Source: Comamonadaceae bacterium (GTDB lineage: Bacteria > Pseudomonadota > Gammaproteobacteria > Burkholderiales > Burkholderiaceae_C). Taken from it: a stretch of DNA of 21,033 nt. Within the stretch, counting starts at the first letter, position 1; each line of letters starts with the position of its first letter. The position numbers were made by a program, and so were the translations under genes. Below are positions 1 to 7,922 of this stretch, one piece after another. The notes beneath the pieces were generated by a model that did not search any database, was not told the origin of the DNA, and saw only the letters and a program-made list of their open reading frames with translations. The stretch lies in assembly GCA_947452325.1 (NCBI GenBank), contig CANGCZ010000006.1, forward strand, positions 1 to 21,033, in the 5' to 3' direction.

Positions 1-1
1 A

Positions 2-25
2 TTGGATACAACGGCAACAAGGTAA
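2..25 (+). CDS. Possible 3' end of ftsQ (partial)
   Basis: The bases before ftsA contain an open frame reading LDTTATR and ending in TAA at 23-25, 16 bases upstream of the ftsA start. In most betaproteobacteria ftsQ lies immediately before ftsA, so this is the expected place for its C-terminus. Seven residues are too few to recognise FtsQ. Another frame stays open through the ftsA start to a TAG at 70-72 and could equally be the end of the upstream gene. This call rests on gene order only. Confidence 0.25.
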   Translation: MDTTATR

Positions 26-41
26 GCACAAAGAGGTTGGC

Positions 42-1271
42 ATGGCAAAAGAATACAAAGACCTGGTCGTAGGCCTGGACATCGGCACCAGCAAAGTCAT
101 GGTGGTGGTAGCCGAGGTGTTGCCGGGCGCCGAACTCAAGCTCGCAGGCTTTGGCATAGCCCCCAGCACCGGCCTCAAGCGCGGCGTGGTGGTCAACATA
201 GATGCGACAGTGCAAAGCATACAAATGGCCTTGAAGGAAGCCGAACTGATGGCCGACTGCAAGATCACCCGCGTGTACACAGGTATCACCGGCAGCCATA
301 TTCGCGGCATGAATTCGCACGGCATGGTGGCGGTCAAAGACCGTGAGGTCACCGCCGCCGATGTAGCGCGTGTGGTCGAAACCGCCAAGGCGGTGAACAT
401 CTCTAACGACCAGCGCTTGTTGCTGGTCGAACCGCAGGAATTCATCATCGACGGGCAGGATGTGAAAGAGCCCATAGGCATGAGCGGCATACGTCTGGAA
501 GCCAAGATACACATCGTCACCGGGGCGCAAAGCGCGGCAGAAAACATCATCAAATGCGTGCGCCGTTGTGGCCTGGATGTAGAACAGTTGATGCTCAACC
601 CGCTGGCCTCCAGTTACTCTGTGTTGACCGCCGATGAAAAAGAACTCGGTGTGGCACTGGTGGACATTGGCGCAGGCAGTACCGATGTGGCTATCTTTAC
701 CGGCGGCGCTATTCGCCATACCGCGGTGATTCCTATCGCCGGGGACTTGATCACCAGCGACATCGCCATGGCTTTGCGTACACCAACCAAGGATGCAGAG
801 GAGATCAAGGTCGAGTCCGGCTTTGCCAAGCAATTGTTGGCTGACCCGAACGTACAGGTCGAAGTACCCGGGTTGGGTGACAGAGGCCCGCGCATGCTCA
901 GCCGTCAGGCACTGGCCGGTGTGATCGAGCCGCGCGTCGAGGAGATTTACGCATTGGTGCAACAGGTGTTGCGCGAATCGGGATTCGAGGAAGTGCTGTC
1001 TTCCGGCATTGTGCTGACTGGCGGCAGCGCCATGATGCCGGGCATGATTGAACTCGGCGAAGACATCTTTTTGAAAGCGGTGCGCCGTGGCGTACCGCGT
1101 TACAGCAGTGCGCTCTCAGACATGGTCTCACACCCGCGTGCAGCCACCGTCATGGGCTTGCTCGAGGAAGCGCGCATGGCGCGCTTGCGAGGGTTTCGCG
1201 TGGCGCAGAAAAACGGTTCGGTCAAAACCGCCATGGGGCGTGTCAAAGACTGGTTTGTGGGGAACTTCTGA
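42..1271 (+). CDS. ftsA: Cell division protein FtsA
   Basis: Actin-like ATP-binding protein that tethers FtsZ filaments to the inner membrane and recruits later divisome proteins. The 409-residue length is normal for the family. Visible motifs are the first phosphate loop (GLDIGTSK, residues 11-18), the second phosphate loop (VDIGAGSTD, 207-215) and the adenosine loop (GIVLTGGSAMMPG, 322-334). The C-terminal end (about 396-409, GRVKDWFVGNF) is the amphipathic membrane-targeting helix. The ATG at 42 is preceded by AGAGG at 32-36, a good ribosome binding site 5 bases away. It is the first complete gene of ftsA-ftsZ-lpxC. Nothing unusual was seen. Confidence 0.97.
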   Translation: MAKEYKDLVVGLDIGTSKVMVVVAEVLPGAELKLAGFGIAPSTGLKRGVVVNIDATVQSIQMALKEAELMADCKITRVYTGITGSHIRGMNSHGMVAVKDREVTAADVARVVETAKAVNISNDQRLLLVEPQEFIIDGQDVKEPIGMSGIRLEAKIHIVTGAQSAAENIIKCVRRCGLDVEQLMLNPLASSYSVLTADEKELGVALVDIGAGSTDVAIFTGGAIRHTAVIPIAGDLITSDIAMALRTPTKDAEEIKVESGFAKQLLADPNVQVEVPGLGDRGPRMLSRQALAGVIEPRVEEIYALVQQVLRESGFEEVLSSGIVLTGGSAMMPGMIELGEDIFLKAVRRGVPRYSSALSDMVSHPRAATVMGLLEEARMARLRGFRVAQKNGSVKTAMGRVKDWFVGNF

Positions 1272-1297
1272 CCATGCACATATCAACCCATCACGTT

Positions 1298-1327
1298 TTG
1301 GCAGTCGAACCCGTGCATCGCAATAAA
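1298..1327 (+). promoter_or_regulatory. Candidate sigma70-type promoter for ftsZ
   Basis: The 165-base ftsA-ftsZ gap (1272-1436) holds TTGGCA at 1298-1303 (5 of 6 matches to the -35 consensus), an 18-base spacer, and AATAAA at 1322-1327 (4 of 6 matches to the -10). A separate ftsZ promoter in this gap would fit the known need for more FtsZ than FtsA. No terminator or operator was seen in the rest of the gap. The ftsZ ribosome binding site GGAGAG lies at 1427-1432. The promoter call is pattern matching only. Confidence 0.3.
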
Positions 1328-1436
1328 TGCCGACGATGGCGACCTTGTTTGCGAGGAGCGCCGCCCACTTGAATAACCCATTGCTTTTCATCAAACACCT
1401 ATTCACGGCAACTGCACCCAACATTCGGAGAGATAA

Positions 1437-2678
1437 ATGAAGATAGAAATGATTGAACAAAGCGACTTCAACCCAGAGACACAAATCCGTGTCATCGGTG
1501 TCGGCGGTGGCGGCGGTAACGCGGTCGAACACATGATCACCAGCGGCGTGCGCGGTGTGGAGTTCATTTGCGCCAACACCGATGCCCAAGCGCTCAAAGT
1601 CAGCTCAGCCAGCCGCGTCATTCAATTGGGCGACAGCGGCCTGGGCGCAGGCAGCAAACCCGAGCGTGGTCAGGCCGCCGCTGAAGCAGCGGTAGACAGT
1701 ATTCGCGAAGTCTTGCAAGGCGCCAACATGGTGTTCATCACCGCGGGTATGGGTGGCGGCACGGGCACGGGCGCAGCCCCGGTGGTCGCGCGCGTGGCCC
1801 GTGAAATGGGCATTCTCACAGTCGGCGTGGTGACCAAGCCGTTTGACTGGGAAGGCGGTCGCCGCATGACCAACGCTGAAGCCGGTCTGGCAGAACTCGA
1901 AGCCAATGTGGATTCGCTGATCGTGGTGTTGAATGAAAAACTCCTGGAAGTGCTGGGTGACGATGTCAGCCAAGACCAGGCGTTTTCGTTCGCTAACGAT
2001 GTGCTGAAAAACTCGGTCGGTGGCATTGCTGAAATCATCAATGTAGAAGCGCTGGTGAACGTCGACTTTGAAGACGTGCGTACTGTGATGAGCGAACAGG
2101 GCAAGGCCATGATGGGCACGGCCACAGCCAGCGGTCCGGATCGCGCACGCATCGCTGCTGAACAAGCCGTGGCTTGCCCCTTGCTGGAAGGCGTGGACAT
2201 GACCGGCGCCAAAGGCGTACTGGTGTTGATCACTGCGGCCAAGGGCGCATTGAAGCTGGCCGAGTCGCGCGAAGCCATGAACACCATCCGGGCGTTTGCT
2301 TCTCCTGAAGCGCATGTGATTTACGGTACCGCATATGACGAAACCTTGGGCGACCAGATCCGTGTCACGGTGGTCGCCACCGGTCTGGCGCAGGCCGGAC
2401 GCCGCGTCGCGCCGCCTTTGTCTGTGATACGCACCGGCACCGACAACATGGCTTACACCCAAACCGTCGAACCCTTGACAGCGCAACCGGCGACAGCCGC
2501 AGCGCCAGATGCCGGTATGAATCGCCCCGGCATGCCCGGCAGCGACATGGCCAATGTGAATGTGCCCAGCGTCTGGCGTACCAACCGCACCCAGGCGGCT
2601 GCCAAGGTAGACGCTTTGTCTTCGGGCGGCATGGACAATTACGAGATACCGGCGTTCCTGCGCAAACAAGCTGACTAA
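1437..2678 (+). CDS. ftsZ: Cell division protein FtsZ
   Basis: Tubulin-like GTPase that polymerises at midcell into the Z-ring and organises septal wall synthesis. It has 413 residues. The N-terminal nucleotide fold contains GVGGGGGNAV (21-30) and the tubulin signature GGGTGTG (106-112). The T7 loop with catalytic acids is at about 208-213 (NVDFED). A variable Ala/Pro/Thr-rich linker (about 335-395) precedes the conserved C-terminal peptide YEIPAFLRKQ, which binds FtsA and ZipA-type partners. The ATG at 1437 follows GGAGAG with a 4-base gap. lpxC begins 9 bases after the stop. It appears intact and typical. Confidence 0.98.
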   Translation: MKIEMIEQSDFNPETQIRVIGVGGGGGNAVEHMITSGVRGVEFICANTDAQALKVSSASRVIQLGDSGLGAGSKPERGQAAAEAAVDSIREVLQGANMVFITAGMGGGTGTGAAPVVARVAREMGILTVGVVTKPFDWEGGRRMTNAEAGLAELEANVDSLIVVLNEKLLEVLGDDVSQDQAFSFANDVLKNSVGGIAEIINVEALVNVDFEDVRTVMSEQGKAMMGTATASGPDRARIAAEQAVACPLLEGVDMTGAKGVLVLITAAKGALKLAESREAMNTIRAFASPEAHVIYGTAYDETLGDQIRVTVVATGLAQAGRRVAPPLSVIRTGTDNMAYTQTVEPLTAQPATAAAPDAGMNRPGMPGSDMANVNVPSVWRTNRTQAAAKVDALSSGGMDNYEIPAFLRKQAD

Positions 2679-2687
2679 AATCGGTTT

Positions 2688-3611
2688 GTGCTTAAACAAA
2701 GAACGCTTCAAACCCTGACCCGAGCGGTCGGCGTCGGCTTGCACAGCGGGCAGCGTGTCGAATTGACACTGCGTCCTGCTGCGCCCGACACCGGTATCGT
2801 CTTTCGGCGCGTCGATCTGGCGCAGCCGGTAGACATACCCGTGGGTGCGCTGGCAGTCACAGATACGCGCATGGCTTCCACCATCGAAGCGCATGGCGCC
2901 AAGGTGCATACGGTTGAGCACCTCATGTCTGCGTGCTGCGGTTTAGGTCTGGACAATTTATACATAGACATCACCGCCGAAGAAGTCCCCATCCTCGATG
3001 GCTCGGCTTCTTCCTTTGTTTTCTTGCTGCAAAGCGCTGGCATTGCCTTGCAAAACGCGCCCAAGCGTTTTGTCCGTTTGTTACACGAAGTGGTGGTGCG
3101 CGAAGGCGAGGGCGACAAGGAAAAATGGGCCGGTCTGTTCCCCCACCATGGTTTCAAGCTGAGTTTTGAAATTGATTTCAAACACCCGGCAGTGGATTCC
3201 ACCGGTCAGGAAGTCACGTTTGACATGGACAACGGACATTACGGCCGAGACATTGCGCGCGCCCGCACGTTCGGCTTTACCCGCGATGTAGAGCATTTGC
3301 GCTCTAACGGATTGGCCTTGGGCGGCGGTCTGGACAACGCCATTGTCATGGACGATTACAAGGTACTCAACAGCGACGGCCTGCGCTACGACGATGAGTT
3401 TGTCAAACACAAAATCCTAGACGCCATGGGCGATTTGTATTTGCTGGGCAAGCCGCTGCTGGCGCATTACCGTGCATTTCGCTCGGGCCACGCCATGAAC
3501 AACCGCTTGCTGCGCGAATTGCTCAGCCGCCCCGATGCCTACGAGTTGGTGACTTTCGATGATGAAAAGCTGGCGCCTAAAGGCTTGGCGCAACCAGCAC
3601 CTGCCTGGTAA
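2688..3611 (+). CDS. lpxC: UDP-3-O-acyl-N-acetylglucosamine deacetylase LpxC
   Basis: Zinc enzyme for the first committed step of lipid A synthesis, removing acetate from UDP-3-O-acyl-GlcNAc in the cytoplasm. It has 307 residues, about the usual length. The opening KQRTLQTLTRAVGVGLHSG is family-typical. Expected metal ligands are H78 (in HTVEHLMS), H241 and D245 (in KHKILDAMGD); H268 in RSGHAMNN matches the catalytic His. The start is GTG at 2688. No good ribosome binding site is visible, but the ftsZ stop is only 9 bases upstream, so translation is probably coupled to ftsZ. It is convergent with ruvC. Confidence 0.97.
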   Translation: MLKQRTLQTLTRAVGVGLHSGQRVELTLRPAAPDTGIVFRRVDLAQPVDIPVGALAVTDTRMASTIEAHGAKVHTVEHLMSACCGLGLDNLYIDITAEEVPILDGSASSFVFLLQSAGIALQNAPKRFVRLLHEVVVREGEGDKEKWAGLFPHHGFKLSFEIDFKHPAVDSTGQEVTFDMDNGHYGRDIARARTFGFTRDVEHLRSNGLALGGGLDNAIVMDDYKVLNSDGLRYDDEFVKHKILDAMGDLYLLGKPLLAHYRAFRSGHAMNNRLLRELLSRPDAYELVTFDDEKLAPKGLAQPAPAW

Positions 3612-3621
3612 ACCGGGCGAA

Positions 3622-3636
3622 GTCGGCAACGCCGGC
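3622..3636. terminator. Short hairpin between convergent lpxC and ruvC
   Basis: GTCGGC (3622-3627), loop AAC, then GCCGGC (3631-3636) form a 6-pair stem with one G-T wobble. It sits in the 33-base gap between the converging ends of lpxC and ruvC, where a bidirectional terminator would be expected. No T-run follows on either strand, so it lacks the usual mark of an intrinsic terminator. Confidence 0.25.
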
Positions 3637-3644
3637 AAGCCAAA

Positions 3645-4193
3645 CTAACCCCCTCGCCCGCCACGCAACATGCCGCTGGATTTGGCGCGAACCATGCCTG
3701 CATCTTTCATCAAAGCCATTCCGCGCGCCGCGTGCGCATGGGTAATGGCCAAACCGAGTGCGTCAGCGGCATCCGGGCCGGGCAGCCCGGGCAGATTCAA
3801 TAAACGCTTGACCATTTCCTGTACTTGCGCTTTAGCGGCTTTGCCATGACCGGCTATGGCTTTTTTCATTTGCAAGGCGGTGTATTCGGCCACATCCAAT
3901 TGTTGATGGACCAGGGCGGCCAGACAAGCGCCGCGCGCCTGGCCTAACAACAGCGTCGATTGCGGATTGACGTTGACAAATACTATTTCTAAAGCAGCAC
4001 AGTCTGGACGGTAACGCTGTGCGATCTCGCTGATGCCATCAAACAGCACGCCTATGCGGGCTGCAATATCTGCGCGCGGTAAATGCGTGGTGCTGATGGT
4101 GCCGCTGGCCACATAACTGAGTTGACCGGCGTTGAAATCGACCACGCCAAAACCCGTGGTCTGCAAGCCCGGGTCTATGCCCAGCACTTTCAT
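3645..4193 (-). CDS. ruvC: Holliday junction endonuclease RuvC
   Basis: Dimeric Mg-dependent nuclease that cuts Holliday junctions, working with the RuvAB branch-migration motor in recombinational repair. At 182 residues it is full length. All four catalytic acids are visible: D7 (VLGIDPG), E69 (AALEIVFVN), and D141 and D144 (GPDAADALG). Its ATG overlaps the mtgA stop as ATGA (4190-4193), so it is probably translationally coupled to mtgA. ruvA and ruvB are not in the window. In many relatives ruvC sits near ruvAB or purH, so this placement is worth noting. The C-terminus ends in a Gly/Arg-rich tail. Confidence 0.96.
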   Translation of the reverse strand: MKVLGIDPGLQTTGFGVVDFNAGQLSYVASGTISTTHLPRADIAARIGVLFDGISEIAQRYRPDCAALEIVFVNVNPQSTLLLGQARGACLAALVHQQLDVAEYTALQMKKAIAGHGKAAKAQVQEMVKRLLNLPGLPGPDAADALGLAITHAHAARGMALMKDAGMVRAKSSGMLRGGRGG

Positions 4194-4930
4194 GGCAGCA
4201 CCGCCGCGCCCATGCGTCCGAGTATGACTTGCGAGCGATCCATCAAATAAGGTGACTGCGGCAGCTTTTCAAAATATTTAGGGCGCGGCAGCATCACTGC
4301 CAGTCGCGCCGATTCCCATGCGCTGAGTTGCGCCGCAGGCTTAGAAAAATAATGCCGTGCCGCGGCTTCGGCGCCGAACACGCCTTTTCCCCATTCAACA
4401 TGGTTCAAGTAAATTTCAAGAATGCGTTGTTTGCTCAAACAACTCTCCAGCGCCAGCGTGATCAGCAGTTCCTGACCTTTGCGCAAAAAATTGCGCTCGC
4501 CGGATAAAAAAAGATTCTTTGCCAGTTGCTGGGTGATGGTCGAGCCGCCCACCACTTTGGGGGCCTTGCCATTGGTGGTGGAACGGGACTGAGCTTTTTC
4601 GTTTCGCTGCCAGGCTTTTTCAATGGCCTGCCATTGCACGCCGTCGTGGCTGGCGAACACATCGTCTTCGGAAGCAATCACCGCGCGGCTCAGGCTGGTG
4701 TTGATGCGCGAGGCGGGCATCCACTCCTGACGCCAGCGCAAGCTTTGCTCGTTGTGCAGCAATTGCGTGATTTGCGAGCGCTCAAACGCGGTAGAGCCAG
4801 GGTCCACATAGCGCAACATGAAGACACGCGCCAGAAAATACAACTGCAAACCCACACCGGCGAGCAACAGCAACAGTACAAACCGACGCCATGCGTGCCA
4901 GCCAGTCAATCGTTTCACATCCAAGCCCAT
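4190..4930 (-). CDS. mtgA: Monofunctional peptidoglycan glycosyltransferase MtgA
   Basis: Inner-membrane enzyme of family GT51 that polymerises lipid II into glycan strands in the periplasm, without a transpeptidase domain. It has 246 residues. One N-terminal membrane segment lies at about 17-39. The catalytic Glu is E88 in ASEDDVFASHDG, and the second signature GGSTITQQLAKNLF is at 128-141, followed by RKGQE and ILEIYLNHVEWG. It starts 1 base after the stop of the TonB-like gene (TGACATG), so the two are co-transcribed and probably coupled. Many related genomes have aroE next to mtgA; it is absent here. Confidence 0.95.
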   Translation of the reverse strand: MGLDVKRLTGWHAWRRFVLLLLLAGVGLQLYFLARVFMLRYVDPGSTAFERSQITQLLHNEQSLRWRQEWMPASRINTSLSRAVIASEDDVFASHDGVQWQAIEKAWQRNEKAQSRSTTNGKAPKVVGGSTITQQLAKNLFLSGERNFLRKGQELLITLALESCLSKQRILEIYLNHVEWGKGVFGAEAAARHYFSKPAAQLSAWESARLAVMLPRPKYFEKLPQSPYLMDRSQVILGRMGAAVLP

Positions 4931-4931
4931 G

Positions 4932-5795
4932 TCATTGTTCCGGGTTATCGGCTTGCACCGTCTGGTTGCGCTTAAAGGTATAGCGGGAGACCATGGCCAA
5001 TTGGTCGAATTCGCGTTTCATCTCGGCCGTGAACGGCCCGAATGGACCGGCGTTTTCCGCCAGCGACAGTGCCAGTTTGTCCAGTTCGGGCTGGCCTGAA
5101 CTTTTCACCACTTGCGATGCAATCACCCGGCCTTGCGCATTCACCGTCAGCACCAATGTCAAGCTGCCGTAAAGCTTGCGGCCTTGCGACTGAGGAAAGT
5201 AGCGCGTGCCATGTTCTTCGATCAAACGCCGCATGTGGTCGTGGTACAGCGCATAACTGACCTCGCGCGTCGATGGGCTGACATAACGCGTGCGCGGCCT
5301 GGCATTTTGTTCGTTGATGCGTTGCTCTATCTCGGCCAGCGTGTCGAGCAACTGGCGTCGCTGTTGATCCATGGCCGCCGCTTCTGTCGATGGGGCTGAT
5401 GATTGGCTGCTGTTGACACTTAGCTGCTGTTTGACTTGGGCCAGCAGCGCGCTTTGCTGTTGTTTCAACTGTCGCAGCTTGGCTGTGGCTGCATCGTCTG
5501 CCTGTCCGTTTTGTTTGCGCTCGGACAGCGGCAGCGGCGATTGGGCGCGGCCTTGGGCCACGTCGCCGCCGCCTTGCAAATTGGCTTGTGCCAAAGCCTG
5601 GGGTTTGTCAGGGGAGTCGGCATTGCTGCGCGCGTTCACCAGAATGATGTCCAGCGGCGTAGGCGTCATCAAGCGGTCAAAGCCTTGCGGATCGGCTATC
5701 CTGAAGACCAGCAGCCCGGCGTGCAACACCAGTGACACACCGATGGCGGTTTGCATGGGCGTCAAGCGTGCGTGCATGCGGACCCTGCTTTTCAT
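4932..5795 (-). CDS. TonB-like energy transducer protein
   Basis: A 287-residue protein with one N-terminal membrane segment (about residues 14-32), an opening TPLDIILVNA typical of Burkholderiales TonB-family proteins, and a periplasmic Gln/Ala-rich, probably coiled-coil middle (about 100-165). The C-terminal domain (YGSLTLVLTVNAQGRV, then SSGQPELDKLAL) matches the TonB C-terminal fold. TonB proteins carry proton-motive energy from ExbB/ExbD to outer-membrane receptors; its receptor is unknown. No Pro-rich EP/KP linker is present, unlike classical TonB. I chose the ATG at 5795, which forms TGATG with the ribonuclease stop; a TTG one codon earlier is possible. No ExbB/ExbD pair of the usual kind is adjacent. 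Confidence 0.85.
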   Translation of the reverse strand: MKSRVRMHARLTPMQTAIGVSLVLHAGLLVFRIADPQGFDRLMTPTPLDIILVNARSNADSPDKPQALAQANLQGGGDVAQGRAQSPLPLSERKQNGQADDAATAKLRQLKQQQSALLAQVKQQLSVNSSQSSAPSTEAAAMDQQRRQLLDTLAEIEQRINEQNARPRTRYVSPSTREVSYALYHDHMRRLIEEHGTRYFPQSQGRKLYGSLTLVLTVNAQGRVIASQVVKSSGQPELDKLALSLAENAGPFGPFTAEMKREFDQLAMVSRYTFKRNQTVQADNPEQ

Positions 5796-7870
5796 CAAGC
5801 GGCAGGCACAGACCCGCCGCTGGCTGCCGGTTCATCGCCGTCAGCTGCATCGTCCAGGTCCATGGCAATGGTCAGCGGTCCGGCGCTGATTTCTTCATCC
5901 GCGTTGTCTTCTTCAGGTGCTGACGGTGCATCCAGCAGGGCAAGGAATGTCGCTGTCACGTCCAGCGCCATGCTGTCGATTTGTCCGATACGCACTCGCA
6001 CCAGCGCTCCGCGCTCCAGCGGCGGCGCGGCGTGCAGGCTGAGTACCAGCGGCAGGTTGACCGCGCGCACCACCGGCATTTCGCCCGGAAAGGATTTGAT
6101 GACTGTGGCGTCTAGCTCTTGCAATTGCTGTTGTTGCAGGTATTGCAGCGTCCAGTAACGCTCCATCGCACCTTGGTTGCTGTTGTAGGCTGAATAAGCG
6201 TCTTCAAACGCCGAAACGATAGACATCAGACTGGCGTCTTTGGGTTTGAAGGGCGCCACCAAGGCGGCGGTGGCACCGTTGCGCACACAGGCCACCAGTT
6301 GCCATTGATTGACCAAATCGGTGTAACGGCGCAGCGGCGAGGTGCTCCAGGCATAACAAGCCACACCAATACCTGCGTGCGGCAAAGCACGCGTGCCCAT
6401 GCGCACCTTGATGCCTGGCGCCAGACTGGCCTGGCTGCGGTACAAACCGGGCACACCCAGATCCGCCAGCCACTGGCCCCAACTGCTGTTGGCCAGAATC
6501 ATGGCTTCGGCCACGATCAAGTCCAGCGCCGCGCCGCGCGGACGAATACTCAGGTGCACAGGCTCGTTGCCGCGCGGGCCGTTGTCGCCGACACCGTCCA
6601 CACGGAAGTTGAAATCCGGGCGGTTGAATTGCTCAGGCTTGCCGCGCACCAGTTCGCGTTTGCTTTTCAAATGCTTGGCCAAGCGGTGCATGAAGCGCAA
6701 TTCTGCGCGTGGCAGTCCGGCATCCAGCGTGGTGTCTTCGTGTGCGAAGCTCGCATCACTCAGCCAGGCCTCGGTGACGATATGGTCGAGTTTGTCGTGG
6801 CGCAAATTGGCGGCGATGGGCACTTGTTCAAGGCGAGTCACTGTACTTTGCACATCCAGTGTTTCCTCGTCAAAGCTGACATACAGCGACAACGCCGGAC
6901 AAGCCTTGCCCGCATCCAGCGTATAGGTTTGCACCACGCTGTCGGGCAGCATGGTGATCTTGTGGCCCGGCATGTACACCGTAGACAAACGCTGGCGCGC
7001 CAATTGGTCAATAGCGTCGCCCGGTTGCAAGGCCAGCGCGGGCGCAGCGATGTGGATGCCCAGCACCACCGTGCCGCTGCCCAGGCCTTGCACAGACAAG
7101 GCGTCGTCGATTTCAGTGGTTTGCGAATCGTCGATGGAATAGGCTTGCACCTCAGCCAGCGGCAGGTCTTGCGGCAAAGCCGGTGCTTGCAGCGGGGGAA
7201 AGCCGGTGCCCTTGGGGAAATGCTCGAACAAAAAACGCTGCCAATGAAAGTCATAAGCGCTTTGGATGGCACCGGCTTGTTGCAACAGTGTCAGTGGCGG
7301 GCGTTGGCTTTGCTTGGCGGCCAGCACCACGGCCTTGTATTCAGGCGCGTTTTTGTCCGGCTTGAACAGGATTTTGTAGAGCTGGGTTTGCACCGGCGCT
7401 GGGCATTGGCCTTCTACCAGTTGTTGCGCCCAGTTTTCAATTTGCGCTTGCAGTTGTTTTTTCTTTTCAATCGCCACCAGTGCCTGCGCGATGATGTCGG
7501 CCGGTGCTTTTTTGAACCGGCCTTTGCCGGCCCGTCGGAAATAATGCGGCGCTTCGGAAAGCTTGAGCAGACAGGCGACTTGCTCGGTCAGCGTGGCTTT
7601 GTCGCTGAAATACTCAGCCGCGAGTTCAGCGAAAGAAAATTCATCCGGCGGCGCAAACTCCCAGGCCAATTCCAGTTCTATGGTCTGAGCCAATGCGGCG
7701 GCGGCTTGCAACAACTCGGGCGGTTGGGGTTTGTCAAAACGCAGCAAAACCTGCGCGGTTTTCACTTTTACCCGCTTGCCGGATGCCAGTTCCATTTGCG
7801 CCGATGTGTCTGCCTCGGACAGCACCCGGCCACTGAGGAGTTTGCCGGCTTCTTCAAATAATGCATACAT
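5795..7870 (-). CDS. RNase II/R-family (RNB domain) 3'-5' exoribonuclease
   Basis: Predicted processive 3'-5' exoribonuclease acting on single-stranded RNA in the cytoplasm. It has 691 residues from the preferred ATG at 7870 (MYALFEEAGKLLSG), where the family-like sequence starts; an upstream ATG at 7900 would add ten unconvincing residues. The RNB active site is IDDSQTTEIDDA (about 246-257). D247, D255 and D256 align with E. coli RNase II D201, D209 and D210, and E253 replaces D207, which I believe is normal in this subgroup. The RNB end motif TSPLRRYTDLVNQ is present. It lacks the cold-shock and Lys-rich ends of RNase R. First gene of the RNB-tonB-mtgA-ruvC run. Confidence 0.92.
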   Translation of the reverse strand: MYALFEEAGKLLSGRVLSEADTSAQMELASGKRVKVKTAQVLLRFDKPQPPELLQAAAALAQTIELELAWEFAPPDEFSFAELAAEYFSDKATLTEQVACLLKLSEAPHYFRRAGKGRFKKAPADIIAQALVAIEKKKQLQAQIENWAQQLVEGQCPAPVQTQLYKILFKPDKNAPEYKAVVLAAKQSQRPPLTLLQQAGAIQSAYDFHWQRFLFEHFPKGTGFPPLQAPALPQDLPLAEVQAYSIDDSQTTEIDDALSVQGLGSGTVVLGIHIAAPALALQPGDAIDQLARQRLSTVYMPGHKITMLPDSVVQTYTLDAGKACPALSLYVSFDEETLDVQSTVTRLEQVPIAANLRHDKLDHIVTEAWLSDASFAHEDTTLDAGLPRAELRFMHRLAKHLKSKRELVRGKPEQFNRPDFNFRVDGVGDNGPRGNEPVHLSIRPRGAALDLIVAEAMILANSSWGQWLADLGVPGLYRSQASLAPGIKVRMGTRALPHAGIGVACYAWSTSPLRRYTDLVNQWQLVACVRNGATAALVAPFKPKDASLMSIVSAFEDAYSAYNSNQGAMERYWTLQYLQQQQLQELDATVIKSFPGEMPVVRAVNLPLVLSLHAAPPLERGALVRVRIGQIDSMALDVTATFLALLDAPSAPEEDNADEEISAGPLTIAMDLDDAADGDEPAASGGSVPAA

Positions 7871-7878
7871 AGACACGA

Positions 7879-7897
7879 TTGTCCCATGCACGGACAA
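7879..7897 (-). other. Small inverted repeat in the RNB gene leader
   Basis: TTGTCC and GGACAA form a perfect 6-pair stem with a 7-base loop, in the 52-base gap between the adhesin stop and the preferred start of the ribonuclease gene. No T-run follows, so it is not a convincing terminator and read-through from the adhesin gene is possible. If the ribonuclease really starts at 7900, the repeat lies inside its coding region and probably means nothing. Confidence 0.25.
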
Positions 7898-7922
7898 CAT
7901 CCGGCTTTGCGCAGCGCTTTGA

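Noticed and set aside
1605..2921. 438-codon open frame on the - strand opposite ftsZ and lpxC
   Set aside because: It spans two recognised genes antisense, has low-complexity His/Gln/Arg content and no family features.
6299..7861. Long open frame of 520 codons on the + strand, opposite the RNB ribonuclease gene
   Set aside because: Gln/Arg/His-rich composition with no recognisable domain. The - strand frame has a full RNB active site, so this is a shadow of a GC-rich gene.
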